Of a stretch of DNA of 64,000 nucleotides, positions 37,112 through 43,460 are shown piece after piece (the stretch's first letter is position 1; every line of letters begins with the position of its first letter). The notes below the pieces were generated by a model. That model was not told where the DNA came from. It was given only the letters and a program-made list of their open reading frames with translations, and made no database searches. Source of the DNA: Stagnimonas sp965279705. Lineage in GTDB: Bacteria > Pseudomonadota > Gammaproteobacteria > Nevskiales > Nevskiaceae. The DNA lies in the NCBI GenBank assembly GCA_965279705.1, contig OZ257257.1, positions 806,001-870,000 on the forward strand. The letters are read 5' to 3'. The translations under genes and the position numbers were made by a program.

Positions 37112-38509
37112 GTGCGTACCTTACTCACGCTACTTTTTTCGCTGCTGATCTCCGCGCAAGCTCTTGCGACCAGTACCAGTGTGCTGACGCTGGACGCCAC
37201 GCAAGAGACACACGCCCCCGAGACTTTTGCCGACGCGCTGCCGTTGTCGCTGGATGCCCGACACGATGGTGAATGGCGGCTGCAAGGCGAGACGCTGACC
37301 TGGACGCACACCGTCATCGTACATGGCGCGCAGGCCTTGGCGCTGGAACTCGAAGCGCTGCATCTGCCCGCCGGCGCCAGCCTTCAAATCGGCGATGCGC
37401 ACTGGCAAGGCCCGCTCGATGTGAGCACGCTGTTCACCCGTCATCAGCCCGGCACGCAGTTACTGCTGAAGGCGCAGATGCCGCGCGCCGTCGCCGACGA
37501 TTTCGTGTTGCGCGTGGTGCAGGTGCAGGCGGCATTCCGCGACCCCTTCGCGGCGGCACCTTCGGTCAGCGCGAAAGCGGGCGGGTCTTGCGCGGTCAAT
37601 TTCAGCTGCACGCTCGACCCCGCCGTGCAGCAGTGGGGCCGCGCCGTGGTTGCCCTCATCGTGCTCAATACCGCCACCTGCACCGGCACCCTGATGAACA
37701 ACACCGCCGACGATGCGCGGCCATACCTGCTCACCGCCAAGCACTGCTACAGCAGCGCCGGCAGCACCGACCCGGTGCGCGCCGCCGCCTCGCTGCGCAT
37801 GGCCTGGAACGCGGTTGCCAGCTGCGGCAGCCCGCTCGGCAGTGCCTGGGGTGGTGGCGCCACATTCACCGAAGGCGCGGTGCATCGCGCCCAGTACGGC
37901 GACAGCTGGCTGGTGGAACTCACCAGCCGCCCACCGCAGCGTGACGCCTGGTATGCAGGCTTCGACGCTGGCGACCAGCCGCCCGCCGGTGCCCTGACCG
38001 GTCTGCATCACGCCGGCGGCATGCAGAAGCAGCTGCTTTCCGCTGGCACGGCATCGCGCACGACGCGGCTGACATCGTTCCTGCTCGGCGTCGATCTGCT
38101 TGGCTGGGCGCTGGCACCGCAGCAGGGCGGCGCGGCGGCGGGCGCTTCGGGCTCTGGTTTGTTCGACGCGAGAGGCCAGCTCATCGGCACGCTCAGCACG
38201 GGTGTCGCCTGCGATGCCGCCGATCCGCAACTGACCTATGCGCGATTGGCGCAGGCCTGGGCGGGCGATGGCACCGTGGGCGGTTCACTGAAACCCTGGC
38301 TCGCGCCAGCCAGCAATGCCACGGTACTGGCGGGTAAGAGTTTCAGCGGCTTCACTCTGCCGCCGCTGGTGGTGGCACCTGCCACCGTGGTGGCCGACAG
38401 CACTGCCAGCAACATGGCGGCTGGTGGTTCGCTCAGCGCTGGTCTGCTGCTGTTGCTGCTGATGGCGTGCGCTGTTCGCAGGGCGGCGGTACAGCGCTCG
38501 ATCTTCTAA
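37112..38509 (+). CDS. Secreted trypsin-like serine protease with GlyGly-CTERM-like tail
   Basis: The 465-residue protein has a signal peptide (about 1-19, ending QALA), a beta-rich N-terminal domain, and a chymotrypsin-fold protease like bacterial lysyl endopeptidases: His211 in LLTAKHC, Asp264 in YGDSWLVEL and Ser346 in GASGSGLFD, with several cysteines. The last 30 residues (GGSLSAGLLLLLLMACAVRR) match the GlyGly-CTERM sorting pattern of glycines, one hydrophobic span and an arginine cluster, a signal usually cut by a rhombosortase. The start is a GTG at 37112. No rhombosortase is in the window. Confidence 0.8.
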   Translation: MRTLLTLLFSLLISAQALATSTSVLTLDATQETHAPETFADALPLSLDARHDGEWRLQGETLTWTHTVIVHGAQALALELEALHLPAGASLQIGDAHWQGPLDVSTLFTRHQPGTQLLLKAQMPRAVADDFVLRVVQVQAAFRDPFAAAPSVSAKAGGSCAVNFSCTLDPAVQQWGRAVVALIVLNTATCTGTLMNNTADDARPYLLTAKHCYSSAGSTDPVRAAASLRMAWNAVASCGSPLGSAWGGGATFTEGAVHRAQYGDSWLVELTSRPPQRDAWYAGFDAGDQPPAGALTGLHHAGGMQKQLLSAGTASRTTRLTSFLLGVDLLGWALAPQQGGAAAGASGSGLFDARGQLIGTLSTGVACDAADPQLTYARLAQAWAGDGTVGGSLKPWLAPASNATVLAGKSFSGFTLPPLVVAPATVVADSTASNMAAGGSLSAGLLLLLLMACAVRRAAVQRSIF

Positions 38510-38579
38510 CCATAGGTCTTGCCGCGCGCGGTCTTCAGGCGCAGTCTGGCGGCCCCTGAAGGCATTAGAAGGACAAGCC

Positions 38580-39215
38580 ATGACCCTGCGACTGGGCGAT
38601 ATCGTCCCCGACTTTGAAGCACCCACCACCGAAGGCCCGATCCACTTCCACGAGTGGGCCGGCAAGAGCTGGGTGGTGCTGTTCAGCCACCCCAAGAACT
38701 ACACGCCGGTCTGCACCACCGAACTCGGCTACACCGCCAAGCTCAAGCCCGAGTTCGAGCGTCGCAACGTCAAGGCCATTGGCCTGTCGGTGGACAAGCT
38801 CGAAGACCATCACGGCTGGGCCAAGGACATCGAGGAGACGCAGGGTGCGGCGCTCAACTTCCCGCTCATCGCCGACGCCGACAAGAAGGTCGCCAACCTC
38901 TACGACATGATCCACCCGAATGCGTCGGATACCTTCACGGTGCGCAGCGTGTTCGTGATCGACCCCAACAAGAAGCTGCGTCTGTCGCTCACCTACCCGG
39001 CCTCGACCGGCCGCAATTTCGACGAGATTTTGCGCGTCATCGACAGCCTGCAACTCACCGACGGCTACAAGGTGGCGACCCCGGTGAACTGGAAGAACGG
39101 CGAAGACGTCATCATCGTGCCGAGCGTGAAGGACGAAGAAGCGCACAAGCTCTTCCCGAACGGTTTCAAGACCATCAAGCCTTACCTGCGCACGGTGCCG
39201 CAGCCGAAATCTTGA
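38580..39215 (+). CDS. 1-Cys peroxiredoxin, Prx6 subfamily
   Basis: The 211-residue cytoplasmic protein reduces peroxides through the peroxidatic cysteine Cys45 in the motif PVCTTE. It contains no other cysteine, so it is a 1-Cys enzyme that needs an outside thiol. The Prx6 features are the long C-terminal domain with LRLSLTYPASTGRNFDEILRVIDSL (in part) and TPVNWKNGEDVIIVPSV. AGAAGGA lies upstream of the ATG. The APH-like gene follows with an overlapping stop/start, which suggests cotranscription. Confidence 0.93.
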   Translation: MTLRLGDIVPDFEAPTTEGPIHFHEWAGKSWVVLFSHPKNYTPVCTTELGYTAKLKPEFERRNVKAIGLSVDKLEDHHGWAKDIEETQGAALNFPLIADADKKVANLYDMIHPNASDTFTVRSVFVIDPNKKLRLSLTYPASTGRNFDEILRVIDSLQLTDGYKVATPVNWKNGEDVIIVPSVKDEEAHKLFPNGFKTIKPYLRTVPQPKS

Positions 39216-40048
39216 GGGCTGCAAACCCGACGAACGTCGAGGCACTGAACGCGTCTGTTGCCCTGGCGCGTCGCCTCGGCGTGCAGGGCCACGAGGCCCG
39301 GATCATTGCCGACGGCTATTCGCTGCGCGTGCGCATAGGGCCGATCGTCACGCGGGTGATGACGGCGGGCGTCACCCTGCGCGGCGATGCCTTGCCATGG
39401 TTGCAGCGCGAGGTGGCGATGGCGCGGTGGTTGAGCGTGCAGCACGCCGATATCTTGCCGCCTTGGCCGGATGCCGGCCCGCATGCGGTCGATGGCCTCT
39501 GGGTGTCGGTGTGGCCCTTCGTTGAAAGTGATGAGACGGCTGCTACGGTTTCAGTGGCCGATGAAGACGCCTTGGCAGGCGGTGCCGAGTTTGGCCGTCG
39601 CATCGGCGCGCTGCACGCCATTCTTCGCCGCTGCCCCATCAACCTGCCGGTGCTGGTCGGCCTGCAAACCGACATTGCGGCGGCACGGCGCGACACCGAC
39701 CATGCGCTGCTGCATCGCGCCGCGCAGGTGCTGTTACCGAAGATCGCGCAGTGGCCGACGCAGCCGCTGCACGGCGACGCCCACACCGGCAATCTGCTGC
39801 GCACCGCGAGCGGTCTGCGCTGGATTGATTTTGAAGACGCCTGCATCGGCCCGGTGGAATGGGATTTGGCCTCGGCCACGCTCCAGCCGACTGCCGCCGC
39901 TGCTTATCCTGCAGCGCTGGATGCAACGCGGCTGGCCGACTGCCGCGACCTGCGCCGCCTGCAAACCCTGGCGAGCCTGCTGCTGAGCGAGGGTTCGACG
40001 GCAGCTGATCTGGAGCCGCTCAGCACCGAACTGGCCAAGCGCTATTGA
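39212..40048 (+). CDS. APH-family phosphotransferase
   Basis: The frame encodes about 278 residues of an aminoglycoside phosphotransferase/choline kinase-like fold. The catalytic loop is clear (LHGDAHTGNLL, Brenner motif) and is followed by the metal-binding WIDFEDACIGPVEWDLAS. A TTG at 39212 overlapping the peroxiredoxin stop is the most upstream start; no ATG lies in the first 45 codons, so the start is uncertain. Such proteins phosphorylate small molecules in general metabolism and this is not evidence of antibiotic resistance. Confidence 0.75.
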   Translation: MRAANPTNVEALNASVALARRLGVQGHEARIIADGYSLRVRIGPIVTRVMTAGVTLRGDALPWLQREVAMARWLSVQHADILPPWPDAGPHAVDGLWVSVWPFVESDETAATVSVADEDALAGGAEFGRRIGALHAILRRCPINLPVLVGLQTDIAAARRDTDHALLHRAAQVLLPKIAQWPTQPLHGDAHTGNLLRTASGLRWIDFEDACIGPVEWDLASATLQPTAAAAYPAALDATRLADCRDLRRLQTLASLLLSEGSTAADLEPLSTELAKRY

Positions 40049-40063
40049 GCGGGCGAGCCCACC

Positions 40064-40933
40064 TCAATTGCTGGGCAGGGGAATCCGCTCGGTCTCGCCC
40101 GGCACAGGCGCAAAGCGCTCGGCCTGCCAGTCGGCCTTGGCCTGCTCGATGCGCGCGAGATCGGCGGCTACGAAGTTCCACCACACATGGCGCTCGCCAT
40201 CCATCGGCGCACCGCCCAGCAGCATGGCGACGGTGCCAGCCTCGGCATCGAAAGTACTCGCGGTTTCGGTGAGCACGGCCATCGTGCCGGCTTCGACGCG
40301 GGTGCCGGCAATCGTCACCGCGCCGCGCACCACATAGACCGCGCGCTCGGCGTGTTCGTCGGGCAGCGGCAGGCTGCCGGCGCGCGACCATTCGGCGTGG
40401 ATATAGAGCGTGGGCGAAGCAACTTCCACCGGCGACTCGCGGCCATAGGCGGTGCCGGCGATCAGCCGCAAGGTTGCGCCCTCGTGCTGCCATTGCGGCA
40501 AGGTATTGGCGGGGTGGTGCACGAAGCTCGGCTCAATCTCGGCAGCCGCCTGCGGCAGCGCCACCCAGGACTGGATGCCGTGCATCGGCAGCGGCACCAG
40601 GCGATCTTCCGGCGTGCTGCGCTCGCTGTGCACTATGCCGCTGCCGGCGGTCATCCAGTTCACCGCGCCGGGTTCGATATCGAGCACCGTGCCCAGCGAA
40701 TCGCGATGGCGGATGCGACCCTCGAAGAGGTAAGTGACGGTGGCCAGGCCAATGTGCGGATGCGGGCGCACGTCTATGCCGGCACCCGGCGCGAGCACCG
40801 TCGGGCCGAGGTGGTCGAAGAAGATGAAGGGCCCCACCATCTTGCGATGGCCGATGGGCAGCACCCGCGCGACGGTGAAACCGCCCAAGTCGCGCGAGCG
40901 GCCGGGAATGAGATCGAGGATGGCGTCAGACAT
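40064..40933 (-). CDS. Pirin family protein
   Basis: The 289-residue bicupin has the pirin signature: MVGPFIFFDHLGP, then DVRPHPHIGLATVTYLFEG with the metal-binding histidines, HRDSLG, and MTAGSGIVHSER. Pirins can act as quercetin-degrading dioxygenases or as redox-sensing regulators; which applies here is unknown. The ATG at 40933 lies in the end of the DUF2784 gene (8-base overlap), so the two are translationally coupled. Confidence 0.93.
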   Translation of the reverse strand: MSDAILDLIPGRSRDLGGFTVARVLPIGHRKMVGPFIFFDHLGPTVLAPGAGIDVRPHPHIGLATVTYLFEGRIRHRDSLGTVLDIEPGAVNWMTAGSGIVHSERSTPEDRLVPLPMHGIQSWVALPQAAAEIEPSFVHHPANTLPQWQHEGATLRLIAGTAYGRESPVEVASPTLYIHAEWSRAGSLPLPDEHAERAVYVVRGAVTIAGTRVEAGTMAVLTETASTFDAEAGTVAMLLGGAPMDGERHVWWNFVAADLARIEQAKADWQAERFAPVPGETERIPLPSN

Positions 40934-41294
40934 GGCGATTCCGAAAGTGCGTGCGAAGGGCCAGACCGTAACCCACCAGATTGATCGCTGCGAGCGCACT
41001 CGCCAGCCAGAGCTGATGCGCGGGTTGCAAGCCGGGCGGGTAGAGCAGGGGCATCAGGTAGTGCTCGATGCAGCCGCCGCCATAGGCCACGGCACCAGCC
41101 GCTTGCAGCAGATGGTTCTCCAGCACGGTGAGCGGGCAGAGGCCGTGACTGAGTTCGATCCACACGCCCCAGGCCAGCGCCGGCAGATGCAGCCAAGCCC
41201 AGCGCGCCCTGTGCCACACCAGCGCGCTGCCCAGCACCGCAAACAGCACGAAAGCCACATGCAGCAACAGCACCGCCTGTGCGGCGACGAGCAT
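40926..41294 (-). CDS. DUF2784 membrane protein
   Basis: The 122-residue protein has four predicted transmembrane helices and the DUF2784 pattern: an N-terminal helix with LLHVAFVLFAVLGS, the WGVWIELSHGLCPLT segment with a conserved Cys, LENHLLQAAG, and YGGGCIEHYLMPLLYP. The function of the family is unknown. It starts 2 bases after the amidohydrolase stop and overlaps pirin by 8 bases, giving a three-gene operon. Confidence 0.85.
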   Translation of the reverse strand: MLVAAQAVLLLHVAFVLFAVLGSALVWHRARWAWLHLPALAWGVWIELSHGLCPLTVLENHLLQAAGAVAYGGGCIEHYLMPLLYPPGLQPAHQLWLASALAAINLVGYGLALRTHFRNRHV

Positions 41295-41296
41295 GA

Positions 41297-42607
41297 TTAC
41301 GGCGCTTTGTAGACCACGCCGTCTTTCATCACGAAGGCCATTTTCTGCAACGTGGCGATGTCGGTGAGCGGGTTGCCGACTACCGCCACCAGATCGGCGC
41401 TGTAACCGGGTTCGATGCGGCCCAGATTCTGCGATTGATCGAGCAACTCGGCCGCACTGAGTGTGGCCGCGCGGATGGCCTCCAGCGGCGGCATGCCGGC
41501 CTCCACCATGTAGGCAAACTCCTTGGCGTTGTCGCCATGCGGAAACACGCCGGCATCGGTGCCGAAGGCGATCTTCACACCGGCCTTGTAGGCGCGGCCG
41601 AAGGTGTTCTGAATCAACGGCCCGATGGCGGCCGCCTTGGGCCGCACCAGCGGCGAGTAGTAGTCCGGCTCTTTCGACTTGTCGGCCACGAAGCGCCCAG
41701 CGCTGATGGTGGGCACGTACCAGGCGCCGTTCTTCTTGAACAAGGCCATCGCTTCGTCGTCCATGTAGGTGCCATGCTCGATCGAATCCACCCCGCCGCG
41801 CAGCGCGCGCTTGATGCCTTCAAGACCATGCGCATGGGCGGCAACACGAAAGCCGTAGTCCTTGGCGGTGCTGGTGATGGCTTTGATTTCGGCCTCGGTG
41901 AACTGCGCGTTCTGGCCATTGGCCGCTTGGCTCAGCACGCCGCCCGTGGCGGTGATCTTGATGAGATCGGCACCCTCCTTGTAGCGGGCGCGCACCGCTT
42001 CGGCCGCTTCATCCGGGCCATTGATCACCCCCTCCATCGGCCCCGGCGTGCCCACGCCTTTGGCGAAGCGCTGCGAGAGATTGTTGGTCGGATCGGCATG
42101 GCCGCCGGTGGTGGCGATCGACTTGCCCGCCGTGAACATGCGCGGCCCGACGATGTGCCCCGCCGCGATGGCGCGCTTCATCGACACGTTGAGGCCATCA
42201 CTCGCACCCAGATCGCGCACGCTGGTGAAGCCCGCCATCAGGGTGCGCTCGGCATAGGCCACCGAGCGGTACGCGGCATCGCCCGGGTTGAGCGAGAGCG
42301 CGTCGCGGAAGGTATCGGCCTGCTTCGCCGTCTCGCTGGTGAGGTGTACGTGCATGTCGATCAAGCCCGGCAGGCAGGTCGCCTGCGAGAGATCAATGCG
42401 CTTGGCATCGGCCGGCACCGCTGCGTTGGCCGCCACCACGGTGAACTTGCTGCCCTCCACCACCACCTGCACGGCGCTGCGCAGCGTGCCGGCTTTCACA
42501 TCCAGCAACTGGCCGCAGTCGATGACGGTGGCGGCGTGCGCGGGCCACAGCAACGCAGTGGTCACGAGGGCGAAAGCAGTTTGGCAAAAGCGCTTGGCGA
42601 CGGGCAT
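41297..42607 (-). CDS. Periplasmic amidohydrolase, Xaa-Pro dipeptidase-like
   Basis: The 436-residue protein has a signal peptide (about 1-24, ending PAHA) and a metal-dependent amidohydrolase domain: GLIDMHVHLTS (HxH), the carbamylated-lysine region DLIKITATGG, VAAHAHG, SIEHGTYMDD and AFGTDAGVFPHG. This layout is that of the imidazolonepropionase-like/prolidase group often annotated as Xaa-Pro dipeptidases. It would act on peptides or N-acyl amino acids in the periplasm. AAGGAG lies 8 bases before the ATG at 42607. The operon continues with DUF2784 and pirin. Confidence 0.9.
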   Translation of the reverse strand: MPVAKRFCQTAFALVTTALLWPAHAATVIDCGQLLDVKAGTLRSAVQVVVEGSKFTVVAANAAVPADAKRIDLSQATCLPGLIDMHVHLTSETAKQADTFRDALSLNPGDAAYRSVAYAERTLMAGFTSVRDLGASDGLNVSMKRAIAAGHIVGPRMFTAGKSIATTGGHADPTNNLSQRFAKGVGTPGPMEGVINGPDEAAEAVRARYKEGADLIKITATGGVLSQAANGQNAQFTEAEIKAITSTAKDYGFRVAAHAHGLEGIKRALRGGVDSIEHGTYMDDEAMALFKKNGAWYVPTISAGRFVADKSKEPDYYSPLVRPKAAAIGPLIQNTFGRAYKAGVKIAFGTDAGVFPHGDNAKEFAYMVEAGMPPLEAIRAATLSAAELLDQSQNLGRIEPGYSADLVAVVGNPLTDIATLQKMAFVMKDGVVYKAP

Positions 42608-42665
42608 GACACACTCCTTGGAAGGACACGCCGCGATGGTAGCGCCCAACGCGTATCGCCTGCGG

Positions 42666-43460
42666 TCAAGCTGCCGTATAGCCCGCGGCACTAATGCGCA
42701 CGCGACCCAGAGCTTCGAGGGTGTCGAGTATCTGTGGCAGCCGTTTCTTCCACGGCCCCTGACCTTTGAAGTGCTGCGCGATGCGCTCGGCAGTCAGCGC
42801 CATGCCGCTGCTGGAGAGCAGCTGCACCACGGCAGCCACCTGCTGCGGCAACTCCGAGGGCCAGGCCTGTTGCGGCATCTTGCCGCTGGCGGCCACGGCC
42901 TTGGGTGCTTCGTCGGCATCCGCCATCGTCGTCTGCACCGACACCGCCTGCGGGTTCTGGTAGTCAGGCCGCAGCCAGCGGATCAAGCCGCGCGCTTCTT
43001 CGGCTGCACGCTCGCTGTTGAGCGCGGCGAGGCGCGTGAGCAGTTCGGCCGTGAGCGCGACCTGTGCAGCGGCACGGTCGCCCGGCGCATTGCCATTCAC
43101 CACTTCAAGCGAGGGGGCGAGATCAGACCAGCCATAGGCCGCGAGCACCGTGCGGTCGATGGCGTCGTGCAGCTCCTTGAGAATGCTGCACAGGCCCTGC
43201 TCGTGGATGAGCTTCTCTTTGGCGTTCAGCGCCTCGCCGCTACGCAGCTTCACCAGCACGTTGTAGCAGCCGGTGAGCGTGAGGCCAGGGTGTGCGGCTT
43301 GCTGGCGCTTGCGGTGGGCGTCCAGTCGCTCGCCCAGTTCGGTCAGCGTGTGGCGTTGTGCGGTGGTGAGGGTTGGGAGGGGAAGGTCTCGAAGCAGCGG
43401 GAATGGATATATCTCGAATCGTTTCCCACGCCTAAGCGAGAGCCGGTGGCGGCTGACCAA
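42666..43460 (-). pseudogene. C-terminal part of the MmeI-like restriction-modification protein, separated by a frameshift
   Basis: This frame continues the upstream restriction-modification gene. The sequence LPTLTTAQRHTLTEL, then LGERLDAHRKRQQAAHPG, LTGCYNVLVKLRSGE and a final GLIRWLRPDYQNP block, is the usual C-terminus of class I SAM-dependent methyltransferases of the MmeI type. The upstream gene runs in another frame and stops at 43343 after the conserved RCFETFP. Adding one base to the run of four C (minus strand; plus-strand 43379-43382) joins the frames as FETFPLPTLT. It has no ribosome-binding site or start of its own. Confidence 0.85.

Noticed and set aside
39212..40048. APH-family gene as an aminoglycoside resistance determinant
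   Set aside because: Only the generic Brenner motif is shared; it is coupled to a peroxiredoxin gene and has no mobile-element context.
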